Of a stretch of 64,000 nt of DNA, positions 1 to 12,247 are shown in pieces; position 1 is the stretch's first letter, and each line of letters starts with the position of its first letter. This DNA is from Plenodomus lindquistii (Eukaryota > Ascomycota > Dothideomycetes > Pleosporales > Leptosphaeriaceae), in the NCBI GenBank assembly GCA_025504975.1, contig JANUWI010000015.1, positions 806,001-870,000 of the forward strand. The letters are read 5' to 3'. Made by a program: the position numbers and the translations under genes. Under the pieces are notes generated by a model that saw only the letters and a program-made list of their open reading frames with translations, did no database searches and had not been told where the DNA came from.

Positions 1-1304
1 CTTTTAGAAAGAAAAACTTACTAGCTTTTAAGTTAGTGTTATAGTACCTACGTTAAGTACCTATACTAAATAACTAACTAATAGTTAGAAAAGTAGTAGC
101 TAGAAAGCGCAGTAATTTAGAACCTAGGTAGGCGTTATTATTATCGCGGTATATAGTAAGAAAGTAAAGGTAAAGTTTAAATATAATACTCTAGGCCTAC
201 AGCTACTAGATAAAATAAGCTAACTCTCTAAAGAATTATATAGTTACTAGGCAATTATAATAGTAGTTTACTATTACAAGTTAGTAACTAAAAAATAATT
301 AAAAAAAAAAGAATTTATACTACTCTAGTAGGTAGTTCTTTACCTTAAAAGTATTATACTACTATAATTCTAAAGTTATATTGCTGTTTAAAGCGTAGTA
401 ACTCTAGAGAGGACTACTACCTAGAGGACTACTATTTAGAAGGCTACTACTGCTAGTACTACTACCTAGGCTACTAGAAGCAGTAGTAACTATAGCTATA
501 TTAATTAAATAGCTGTTAAAAAAAGAGAAGGTGTTAAATAAAAGTTAATATAAGCTTAGAAGCTAAAAAGGCAGGAGAGTTAGAGGCTGTTAAAGTTAAA
601 AGTCTATTAGTAGAAAAGAGTTAAAGGTAGAGAAAGAAAGTTAAAAGGAAGCTAGAGAGAAAGAGGTTTTTTTATAAGCGGCTAGGCGTTTGCCTTTTAG
701 CGCAGAAATTAGTTATTAGGCTCTTTAGGGCAATAGTAGTCTCTATTTATTTTCTAATTATAATAGAAGTAGCTAACTAGAGGCTAGCAAGCAACGCGCA
801 GTTAAAAGTAAAAAATAGGAATAAATAAAAGTCTGTCTAAGTAATCTTACTACCTAGCCTAGAGACTAATTAGAGGCTTTAGATATAACCTAAAGTAAAC
901 TAGGCGTAGTAATTTTAAATAGATTTCTTTTAGTTAGTAATAGATTTTATAGTATTAAAGCGTTTTTATTTATATTTTAGGCACACTAATACGCTTGCAG
1001 ACAGGCTAGTAGCTAATTAAAAACTAATTAGAGCTAGTAAATACGTTATTAGCCTCTAACGCAGTTGCTATTTTAAAAGGGGCTTAAATTCTAGGTAAGA
1101 GAGAGAATATAGTAGAAATACATAGTATAGAGGCCTAAGTAGCTTTTAAAAAGGTTACGTAGGTAGAGCAGAACTAATAAATAGCTATTTAAAGTCCTAT
1201 TAGAGATAGAGGACACCTTTTTTTTAGTTATCTTATAATCTACCTTTTACTAATTTAGTATTAAGCCTTCTATGCTAGAGTAAAGCATAGTTTTCCTCTA
1301 TACT
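1..1304. other. Unclassified RIP-degraded DNA with a charged reading frame
   Basis: No gene with a recognisable fold is seen. Positions of about 380-1260 are less AT-saturated than the rest and hold plus-strand frames rich in Lys, Arg, Glu and Ala, for example near 555-660, broken only by TAA/TAG. Such a tail could be the basic C-terminal region of a DNA transposase, but no catalytic motif is visible. Frames change along the stretch, so indels are likely. Confidence 0.3.
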
Positions 1305-2697
1305 ATAGCTAGCTAAAAAATATAAAATATAGATATTATAGTATATATAAAATAAAGTATATAAATAAACTAGAATTATTTTATACTATTATTTAGGCTT
1401 TATACTTTAGAAAAACCTATTTTTATTAAGCTTATAAATAGATCTCTATTTAAAAAAAAGTAGCTACTTTTAAACTATAGAACGCTTTATAATCTTTTAT
1501 GTACTTTAAACTAGAGTATATTAATTTTTAAGTTACTTATTTAATAAAATAATAGTTTTAAAAAGTATATATAAATAAGTTTCTATTTAATAAAAAGCTT
1601 TAAAAGCTTATGTAAGTAAAGTTATTAACTTTTTAAATTTTAGAATTTAGTAGTTCTATAAATAGCTAGTCTAATTACTATATAAATAGTAGTATATTTT
1701 TAGTAAGTATAAATAAAAGTTTTATTAAAAAAGTTCTAAAGAAGATTTTTTATATTAATTTAATTTAAAAGATTATATATAAAGTGTACTATAAAAATAG
1801 TATTACTTTCTAATACTAAAGTACTAAAATCTTTTTTTATAAACTTTTCTATTTCTATAAATAAGTAATGTATTTCTAGTTATTCTAAAATAAAAAAAGA
1901 GTAAGCGTATTTATTATATAGCTATAAAAACTACTTTAGGTAGTACTATAGAAGTAGTAGTTATTTTAATAGTAGCTAGTTATAAAACTTTAAATACTTT
2001 ATAACATACTTAATTAATATTATAATAATATTATCTAAAATTTTATTAATATAAAATACTAGGCCTATTTCTATAAAATTAAGTTTATTCTTTAGGCTAT
2101 TACTATTATAGCTAGGCCTAATATAATTAAATATAGACTTTAGATTATATAAACTAGAAAAAGTATTTAAATCTATATTAATTTTTTATAACGCGCTAGC
2201 AAAGCGCTTTACTAATAATAAAAAAAGCTTTTATAGTACTTAATAATTAACTTAGCTATCTAGGTTATTTACTATAACTATAATTTTTTTACTATTTAGC
2301 TAAAAAGCTACGTTTAATTTATATAGTACTATTTTTATATTATTAGAGTTATTTATAGCTTTAAAAAATTAATTAAGCTAATTAAAATTATTAGGCTTAT
2401 TATTTTATATTTCTAGTACTAATACTATTTATTATAACTTTCTTATTATTTAAAAATCTTACTTTTTAGAGTTATAAAAAAGATTGTTATTAAAAGTAAT
2501 ATTATATATAGTAATAATAGAGTTAAGTATAGAAATAAATATTTTAAATATATTAGATAATCTATTTTCTACTAAACATTTAATATAGCTTTATAGAGTT
2601 ACTTTAAAACTCTATTTATAATACTTAGCTACTTTATTTCTATTAAAAGAATAGGCTTTATAGCTATAGGCGTAAATACTACTTTAATCTAGCTATT
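1305..2697 (-). mobile_element. Fragment of the C-type Ty1/copia retrotransposon
   Basis: This stretch matches, base for base in spacing, about 47,090-48,415 inside copia C'. Starting from the shared segment at 1376 and 47105, both run about 1.3 kb with the same landmarks. It corresponds to the pol interval between integrase and reverse transcriptase. Both ends break abruptly into unrelated DNA and no LTR adjoins, so it is an internal fragment. It is more RIP-mutated than its counterpart in C'. Boundaries are good to about 20 bases. Confidence 0.75.
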
Positions 2698-3301
2698 ATA
2701 ATACCTATTAGAATATTACTATAGTAGATAATATAGAATAGAGTAATTAGATAGATAGATAGAAATTCTATTTTAAAATTAAACATAGAAAAATTATTAC
2801 GTTTTTATTTTCTTAACTCTAGTAGACTTTATACCTTATATTTTACCTTTTTTCTATATATTTATAGAATCTCTAGTCTAAAGTAGAGAGCTAGAGGCCT
2901 TTATACTTAAGTATAAAGTATAATAGCTTTCTCTAGCCTATAATAACTCTTTATAGGCTATTCTAGTTTAAAAAGTAGAAAACTTATTTAAAGGCTAAAT
3001 ATTATCCCTTTTCTAATCTCTAATTAGTTTAATTAAATACTTTTAATATCTATTTATATTTTTTAAATAATATAGTATTTTATTTTTAGAGTAATAAATA
3101 AAATAAAAATTCTAATTTTATCTATAACTTTATTTTTTAATTATAGTCTATAATTTTAGTTTTATTTTACTACTATTATATAGCCTATACTAGATCTTTT
3201 TAGCTATAATATAAAAAATTACTTTTTTTTTATTTTAGCCTATAACTTCTATAAATATTTTAAAATTTTTTTATATAGCTATTAGCTATAGAGGTTAAGC
3301 T
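2698..3301. other. Unclassified AT-rich DNA
   Basis: RIP-degraded sequence between a copia fragment and a diverged LTR. No frame, terminal repeat or recognisable motif is seen. Confidence 0.4.
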
Positions 3302-3731
3302 TATAATAGCTTAGGTAATAGAAGTACTAAAAGAGATCTAAATTATTTTAAAGGCATATAGAAGTATATAATAATTAAAAAGCTAAGTAATTTATATTTC
3401 TATAGGCTTTATATAAAAGAATAAAAAAAATATACTTTTACTAAACTATAGAAGAAATATATTATATATATAATAGTTTAGAGCTATTTCTAAGCTCTAT
3501 TAAATTCTTTTTAGTATTCTATAAACCTAGCCTTTTTTCTACTACGTTAGTATATTTTTATTAGTAGAATAAGAATTTCTATATACGTAGAGGCTGCTTT
3601 AATATAGATAAACTTTAGATAGTAGTTAGAATAGATCTCTATCTCTAATAAACTATACTATAGAGATAAAGTAGCTTATAAAAAGGCTTATAGCTAAAGT
3701 TATAATAGTAATATTATATAGCTTTATTACA
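3302..3731 (-). repeat. Diverged solo LTR related to the chromovirus LTR
   Basis: This has the same order of landmarks as the reverse-oriented LTRs of chromovirus B: it begins tataatagctta, carries the internal segment ataggctttatataaaa, the block gcttataaaaaggctt, and ends gctttattaca. The middle is substituted and the length is 430 bp against 413-418 for the others, so it looks like a related subfamily. No polypurine tract or internal region adjoins, which suggests a solo LTR. No clean target duplication is visible. Confidence 0.6.
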
Positions 3732-5573
3732 GCTATATAGCTTTTTTAGTCTATTTTCTAGAATTCTAGTACTAGTCTCTATTAAATAGATAGCTTAAAA
3801 GTTTTTTTATTAATTAATTATTTATTTTTAATACTATTTACTAGAAGTATAGTACTTAGTTTAAAAATACTAATAGGTAAGTTTTTTCTAGCTATTCTAG
3901 CCTATTCTAGTATATACTAATATTCTCTAGTATTTAAGTGCTTTATTATTACTACCTTTTTTTATATAGTAGTACTTAATATAATAATAAAAATTCTAAA
4001 TTTTAACTATACTTTACTTTTTATTTTTATACTAAATTAACTATAGTTACTTCCTTTAATACTACTAAAAATAACTATAAATACTCTAGAACTAAAAAAT
4101 ATAAGTATAGTAAAAACTTACCTAGTACTTTTAAAAAGTATAAAGTATATACTATTATACTCTATTATAGACTATTTTAGCTTTTTTCTAGCTAAAATCT
4201 TTTTAAGCTTCTAATGTATTAAAACTAGCTTATTAGGCTTTTATTTTAAAAATTACTAATTGTAAATTAGAGCGTAGTAATACTTCTAGTAGTATAAAAA
4301 ATAAGCTAAGAAGGAAAACTAATAAAAAAAATCTAATCTAGTAGCTTTTAATACTACATACTTACTTCTAGACTATTCTAGGCTATTCTAATTGTCTCTA
4401 GTTTCTTTTTTATTTTTTTAGTTTTTTTTTTTTTAATATTCTAGTTATAAAAGGTTTATTTCTAGTAGTTCTAGCCTATTATAGGCTTTTATAGTATCTA
4501 ATAGTATAGGTAATTAAATAATACCTCTAAATCTATAACTTTTTTTTACTAGTTTATATTATAAAAAAGTTTTAGTAGAAATAATAATAAAATCTAAAAT
4601 TTTCTCTCTAAATAGTAATAGAAAATAGAAACTAGTTCTAAATAGAGAATAAACATAATAATAATTATAGTAGTTTAAAATTTAATAATAATATATAGAT
4701 AATAATTAAAATTCTAGATAACTATATAATATAGAGATAAGCTATTATTAATATAGATAGTTACTACATAATTAATAATATCCTAAAATCTTTTAATTCC
4801 TTTTAAATTCTAAATTCTAGAGTAAACTCTATAATTAATAATACTAATATTATACTAAAAAAAATACTAGTAAAAAACTTATTAATAGTAAAAGAAAAAA
4901 TACTAAAGTAAATACGTACTAACTCTTTTTAGCTAATTATACTTTAATCTATCTAGATAGAAATTTTAGAATATTCTAGCTAGTTCTATACTAGGCCTAG
5001 TTAGGTAATATTTAGTATATTAAAAAGTAGTAACTTTTTACTTTTTAATCTACTAAATATTAACTAGCTAGCTATACTATAGCTTATATAATTAAATTAT
5101 TATATATATATAAAGTTAAACCTAGTTTTAAACTAACTAGTAAAACTTAGTATACTATATTAATAATAGAATTTTATATACTCTTTTAAGCTATAATATA
5201 GTATAATAAAAATAATAAATAATTTTAAAGTAAATTAAATTATATTCTAATAGAAAATAATTAAATATTATTTTTATTTATTTTTTATTTATATTTTTAA
5301 TCTACTATTATTATTTAGTAAATAAAGATTATTATAAAGGTAATATTTTTAATAAGCTAATAGAGATGTAGTTAAGCCTTTTTACTTATACTTTAATTAA
5401 TAATTATTTATTAAAGGTATATTAATAATAGTAGAGTTCTAAATTTAGTATATATAATAATGCTAGACTATTTTTAAACTAGAAAAATAAAACTTAGATT
5501 TTTTTTTAAACTAAACTAGTAGAATTCCTTTAAAAGTATACTAATATTATTAAAATAAACAGCTATTAAAAGT
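3732..5573. other. Unclassified AT-rich DNA left of copia C
   Basis: Heavily RIP-degraded. Copia C duplicated aaagt here, so this DNA was continuous with 12253 onward before that insertion. It could therefore hold the missing 3' end of copia D, but I could not match an LTR of D. Confidence 0.35.
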
Positions 5574-5755
5574 TTTATTACACGTATATAGTACTTAGCT
5601 AACGCTATATTTACCTAATTTTAGAATTTTTTATAAAGCTCCTCTGCTTTTACCTACGTAATTCTACGTAGTAAAGGTATATATAGTATAATCTCTTTCT
5701 AGCTAGTAATATAATAATCTATTTTCTAATTATTTCTAAATACCTATTTCTATAA
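5574..5755 (+). repeat. 5' LTR of copia C
   Basis: 182 bp, starting tttattacacgtatatag and ending ttctataa. It matches 12066-12247 and the two LTRs of C'. The other copies suggest an original start TGTATTACACG. The next bases, gttataagcctag, recur after the LTR in C' and near 15483, so they are probably the primer-binding area, but no tRNA match is claimed. Confidence 0.85.
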
Positions 5756-6039
5756 AAGTTATAAGCCTAGAAGCGCTTTTTTATTTTTAATTTATTCTTC
5801 TATTTTTTAATAGAAGCGCTTTAAAATAGGTGTTTAAACGCTCTAATTATTACTAATACTCTAATTTTAATAATTACTACTATAATAGTTACTACGTATT
5901 TTTTTAATAGTCTAGCTAACTAGTTTAACTAGTTTCTATAATACTAGCTGCTTACTATAAATTAAAGCATCTAGTAATACTATAATTCTAATAAAAAGCC
6001 TATTACTACTTTTTATAATAACTAACCTAATAAGCTAAA

Positions 6040-9000
6040 CTCTCTAACTAAAAATAATATTAAGCTATTTAAAATTAAAGCAGCCTAGTATAAAATCTGT
6101 AAAAGCTAGTAGCTTATTAAAAGTAAAAAGTTTAAAGCTATATAGAAGTAGATTAATACTATAGTTAAGCCTAATTTTCTTTAACTATATTTTTTTAATA
6201 TTATTATAACTAAAACTATTACTCTATAGGCTTTTATAAAAGCACTTAAAAAAAAATTAGCTTTAGGTAAAAATAGTATAAAAAACTAGATATAGACTAA
6301 ATACTAAATTTATCTATATAAAGCCTGTACTACTAATAACGCAAGCTACTACTAGTAGAAATAGACACTTCTCTATAAAAAAGCTAGAGCGTATAAGTTT
6401 AATAAAGTAAAAAAGTAAATTACTATCTATAACTATTTAAATACTTTTATACTAAAGCTTTTACCTAACTAGGTAAAATCTATATACTAAAAAATTATTA
6501 AAAATAGAGTACTAAAGCGTACTACTAGTACTTTAATAATTAAATAGATTAGCTATATTTACTCTAAGTTACTCTACTAATATATACTATATACTAGAAA
6601 TAGAGAAAAAAAAATCTTTTTTACTATAGATATAGATAATAGTTTAATAGAAGCTTTAGAATTAGCTATATATCCCTGTAATAGAGATTATAAATAGAGC
6701 TTAAAAAATTACTACTAAATAAAAGCTATACTTACTAATAAACTATATAAAATAAAAGATAAAAAGAAAAAAAAGCTATTAGCCTGTTTTAATAAGCTAT
6801 AACTTAAATCTTTTAAAAAAGTAGTAAAGGCTAAAAGCTCTACTAATAAATAGAATAGAAAAGCTAAAAGTAGAGAATCTAGAAGCTTCTCTAAAGTAAT
6901 TTAGACTGCTTTTATTAATTTATAACTAAATAGACCTATAATAATATATAAAGTATATAGTACTATAGATTTTAATACTTACCTACTATCTAAAAGCATA
7001 ATTTTAGATAATAGAAGTACTTTCTATTTAGTTAATTTAGTTAATTATTTTAAGCTAGGCACTTTTAAAAAGAGTAGAGAGATCTCTATAGTAGAAATAG
7101 GCACTTAGTTTTTCTAAATCTCTAAAATAGGCATTTAAATAATAAAAAATATTTTTATAAAAGCATATAGAGAGCGTATAGAGAACTTAGTACTACTTAA
7201 TATAGTAGTAGTAAAATAGTTTTATATTAATATTATATTAAAAGCTTTACTCTAAAGTAAAAAAGCGTAGTATTTTAAACTAAACATAATACTATAATAT
7301 AGTAGTTATAAAAAGAGCGTTATATTAGCCTAGTTAATATATAAATAGAATTTAACTTTTATAGAATATAAATCTATTACTATTTACTTTTTAGCTATAA
7401 ATATAATTTTAGCTTTAATAAAAAAAATTTTTACTATTTACCTACGCTCTAATTTAGAGGAGCTTTAGTATACTAGATCTAGCTACTTTAGCCTAAAAGT
7501 ACTCTAAGTATTTATAAAATACGCTAGAAGTATATAAATAAATAGTATTTTATAAAAAAAGTATAAACACTATGCTGTAATTTACGCTAGCTAAATAATT
7601 TTATAAAAGCTCTAAAAATAGCCTATTTAGCTATATTAAAGAGTATTATAGAATCTTTTTAATATGCTATAGAGAAGCTCTAGAGAATAGTAGATCCTTA
7701 TTATTAAAGATAATTATAGTAGTAAGCTTTATACCTATAGCCTTATAGAAAAGAAAGTAAAAGAGATTTTTAGTATTTTTAAAATATTTTAGAGTATAAT
7801 CTATATCTAGTATAAGCTTAAAATCTATATTATTATATAAAATAATAACGTAGTAGCGCTTCTCTAGCGTAGATTATTAGATTTTAAAATATAGATAGAA
7901 AATATAGGTATTAAAAGTAAAAGCTTATCTTTTTACACCTATAAGCTAAATAGCAGGCTAGAAAAAGTAAGTAAAAAAATTATTATAAAGTAAATTAAAA
8001 TAAAAATTACTACTAACTTACCTAAAAAGTTATAGCTTTATATTATTAAAGTAGTAACGTAGCTATATAATATAAACTTATTCTAAACTTAGAATATATA
8101 GTCTCTAAATAAAACGCTTTTTTAATAGTTTTAAAAGTAGTTTAAATAGTATTAACTAGTATAGATTAAGCTTTAGATAGCTAATCTATAGCTAGATTAG
8201 AGTAGTATTTACGCCTATAGCTATAGAGTCTATTCTTTTAATAGAGATAGAGCAGCTAGGCGTTATAAATAGAGTTTTAAAGTAACTCTATAAAGCTATA
8301 TTAGATATCTAGTAGAATATAGATTATCTAATATATATAAAATATAGATTTTTAAACTTAACTCTATTATTACTACACGTAATATTATATTTAATAAAAA
8401 TCTTTTCTATAACTCTAAAAAGCTAGCTCTTTAGGTAATAGAAAAGCTATAATAAATAGTATTAGTACTAGAAATAAAGAAAAATAAGCCTAAAGATTTT
8501 AATTAGCTTAATTAACTTTTTAAAGCTATAAATAAGCTTAATAATATAGAAGTAGTACTATATAAATTAAACCTAGCTTATTAGCTAAAAAGTAAAAAAA
8601 ATATAGTAGTAGCTAATAATCTAGATAGCTAATCTAATTATTAAGTACTATAAAAGCCCTTTTTACTATTAGTAGCACGTTTAGCTAGCGCGTTATAAAA
8701 AATTAATATAGATTTAAATAGTTTTTCTAGTTTATACACTCTAGAGCCTATACCTAACTCTATTAGGTCTAGCTATTATAGTAGTAGCCTATAGAATAAG
8801 CTTTATTCTATAGAAGTAGGCCTGCTATTTAATATTAATAAAATTTTAGAAAACTTTTATTATAATATTAATAAAGCGCTTTATAAAGCGTTTAAAGCTT
8901 AATAACTAGCTATTTTTTAAATAACTACTATTTCTATAGTACTATCTAAAGTAGTATCTATAGCTATATAATAAGTACGCCTACTTTCTCTACACTCTAT

Positions 9001-10865
9001 AATAACTAAAAATAGATTATCTATTTATAAAAGTAGAAGAGTCTATAGAGAGAATTCTAATACTCTAGTATTAGAAAGTAATACTACTTCTAGAGTATAC
9101 TTTATATATAATCCTTTAAACAGAATTAATATAGAGAATTTTCTCTAGAACTTTTTAAGCTAACCTTTTATTTATATTTACTAAAAATACGTTACTATTT
9201 ACGTAGTAATTAGAGCAGCTATTTATAAAACTACTAGATTCTAAAATTTAAAAATTAGAAGAATTTACTAAAATAAGCTTCTAAAGCTTTTTACTAAATA
9301 AAAAAATCTCTATATATACTTTTTTAGACTATTATTTTACTAAACTTATAACTAAAAAATTAATACGCTTTATTCTAAAAGTATCTAGAAAATTATAGAG
9401 CGCTTTATAGTTTAAAAGCAGCTACTTTTTTTTAAATAGGTATTTATTTATAAGCTTAATAAAAATAGATATTTTTTAAAGTATAAAGCCTAGATAGTAG
9501 TATAAAGTAATCTCTAGTTTATTAATATACTTTATTTAATATACGCTATAATACTTATATTTTATACTTTTTAGCTAGCTATAGCTATTATAGCTTACTA
9601 AAACTTTAAAATAGACTAGTATAACGTTATTAAAGCATTTCTAAATACTTTTATAGATTACTAAAATAATATTATTTATAAGCTACTAGATAGCTATAAA
9701 CTTGTAGGTAAATGTATACTACTATTTTAAACTTTATATAGCCTCTATAATTTACTACTTCTATAGTACTAAAAGCTCTCTATAACTTTTAAACAGCTTA
9801 GTTTAATTACTTTAAAAAAAAAACTATATTTTTTCTATACGTTTAATTAGAAAATCTACTTACTTTTCTATATTAATAATATTCTAATTATATATTACTA
9901 AAGTAATGTTATATAAACTTACTAGGTAGTAATAACTTTTAAAAATAAATATTAAATAGAAAATAAAGGATTAATTAAGTAGTTTCTAGAGATATAAATA
10001 ATTAGAGATTAAATAAAAAAAGAATTTTACTTATCTATAATAAGTATATTAATAAAATTTTAAAGAAGTTTAGTGTAGTAGACTCTGCCTATTTTTCTAA
10101 CACGCTGCTTCTAAGCTCTAAGCTAGAAAAAAGTACTAAAGAAGCTACTAAATAGTAGATTAAAAAGTATTAGAAAATAATTAAATCTATTCTATATACT
10201 ACTATAATAGTGCGCCTAAACGTTACGTTTACTACTTTTAAACTTTTATAATATTTTACTAATTCTATTTTATAGTACTTTAAAGCTATCTACTAGACAA
10301 TTCTATATTTCTACTAAATAAAGTATTAAGTAATATAGTATAGCTAGAGTAACTTAAAGCTTATAATATATAGTAATACTTTTTTTATAGATAATATTAA
10401 AATATAACACTTATTCTAAAGCTATATTATTATGCTTTATAAAAAAGTAATTATATAAAAAGTAGTTTATTAAATAACTATTATAATATTAATAACTAAA
10501 GCTAAGCTACTATCTTTTAAACATATTACTAAAAAGTTAATAAAGCTCTAAAAATTTCTCTAGAAGCTCTATATACCTGTACCTAAGCTATATAAAATCT
10601 TCTATAATAATTAATAAATAATCTAGCTTATTATAGATAAAAAAGAATATATTACTATAAAGCTATAACATATTAATATATAGAATATATAGTTTAGGTA
10701 AAAATATAAAAAAGGATCTTTTATAATTAGCTACCTCTCTATAAATAAAATGCTAGTAGATAGGCTTACTAAAAATCTCTCTAAATAATCTTTTAATACT
10801 TTTAAAGATTATTTAAAGCTATAAAATATAAAAGCTAAAATTATAATATTACTAAAGTAAAATAA
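6040..10865 (+). pseudogene. Copia gag-pol relic
   Basis: Broken polyprotein of copia C. Gag-like sequence is followed by a protease region near 6,990-7,060, where the Asp-Ser-Gly site reads DNR. The integrase C-terminal region is recognisable at about 8,200-8,400. The reverse transcriptase YVDD box reads YINN near 9,868-9,880, with both Asp codons changed to Asn by G-to-A transitions. An RNase H tail ends with a DRLTKNL segment near 10,750-10,780, equivalent to the usual ADGLTK block. Stops throughout are TAA/TAG, as expected from C-to-T change of Gln and Trp codons. Limits are approximate. Confidence 0.75.
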
Positions 10866-12065
10866 ATAATTATTTAATAATCTCTATTTATATTTATATA
10901 ATATAATATATAGGCTAAAGCTTATTTTTAAAGAATTTATAGGCTACGCCTAGTAGTAGCGCCTAAAAAAAAAAACTAGATCTACTTTATTACTTTATTA
11001 ATAAGCTTACTAATTAACCTTTTAACGTTTTTATATTATAAAAGAAAACTAGCTTATTTACTTATAGTAAAAGCTGCGCTAAAAGTAGAAAGTTTATTTT
11101 TTTTTTTTAGCACTTTTAAAAGTAGATAGAGTTTATAGCGTAGGCGTTTAAGCTTATTTTTACTTGCCTCTATAGCTTTAAAAGTAATAAACGCCTAGAA
11201 ATAGTAAAAAGTAAAAGTAGAGCTATACTAGAATTAGTAAAGCTTATTTAACTAATAAAATTATTTATTTATATAGGTTAGTATAAATACTTAAAAGTGT
11301 AAATCTAGTAGCTTTTACTATAAATTCTATTATAGTTCTAGTAGCGCCTATTACTTTATATAAAAGCGCTATACACGTAGTTTAAATAGAAAATAGCATA
11401 TTTTTTTATAGAATTACTATAATAGAACTGCGTACTACCTAGTATAGTAGTAGTAGTAATAGTAGTACGCTCTACTTTTTTTTCCTTTTTCTTTTTCCTC
11501 TTTTTAGAGGTGCAGGGGGGGGGGAGGGCGGCGTAGAGTAAAAAAAGTAAAAAAGTTAAAGAAAATATAAAACTCTCTAAAAAAAAAAAAAGTTTTAGAG
11601 GTATCTTTATTTAAAAATTTAGGTAGAAAAGGTAAAAAGGTACGCTTTTTATATTAATAACTACGTAAATATAAAGTAAATATAGGTATAAATAAAAGTA
11701 AAAATAAAAACGTAGCGCGCTAAACGCGTGTAGTAGTAATATAGATATAAATAGCTTTCTAGGCTTTAAACTATATTAAAATAGCATTAGTAGAAAATCT
11801 ATAAGTGTAAAAAAGCTTTATATAGAAGAATATAGAAATATAAATACTAATAAAAGCTATAGTATTAATAGATATAGATTAAAATAGAAGCTTAGCTAAT
11901 AATTAATTTTACTAAACTTAGTATTAAATTAACTACTTCTAACGTACGCTAAATAATATAATAGAACTTTTAGTTACGCTAGATTTTATAGTATAGCTAT
12001 TTTAAACGCTTTATAAAGCTTAATACTACTAATATTAAGTAGTTTAATCTACTATAACTAGAGAG
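10866..12065. other. Long untranslated 3' tail of copia C
   Basis: About 1.2 kb lies between the end of pol and the 3' LTR, which is long for a copia element. It includes a run of ten G (11515-11524) in a purine-rich block. The same tail, with an 11-base run on the complementary strand (35722-35732) and (CTA)n, is present in C'. No convincing reading frame is seen. A purine-rich agagag just before 12066 may be the polypurine tract. Confidence 0.6.
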
Positions 12066-12247
12066 TGTATTATATATATATAGTACTTAGCTAACGCTGT
12101 ATCTATCTAATTTTAAAATTTTCTATAAAGCTTTTCTATTTCTATCTATATAATTCTACGTAGTAAGGGTATATATAGTATAATCTCTTTCTAGCTAGTA
12201 ATATAATAATCTATTTTCTAATTATTTCTAAGCACCTATTTCTATAA
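12066..12247 (+). repeat. 3' LTR of copia C
   Basis: 182 bp, starting tgtattatatatatatag and ending ttctataa, matching the 5' LTR in length and landmarks. It is followed directly by the target duplication aaagt. Confidence 0.88.

Larger units (their letters stand above)
5574..12247 (+). mobile_element. Complete Ty1/copia LTR retrotransposon C, RIP-inactivated
   Basis: A 6,674-bp element with two 182-bp LTRs (5574-5755 and 12066-12247) and a perfect 5-bp target duplication aaagt (5569-5573 and 12248-12252). The order of relic domains, Gag, protease, integrase, reverse transcriptase, RNase H, is that of Ty1/copia. Every coding region is riddled with TAA/TAG. A second full copy, C', lies at 34997-51038 in the opposite orientation with the same LTR length, which confirms the boundaries. 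The element cannot encode functional proteins. Confidence 0.9.
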
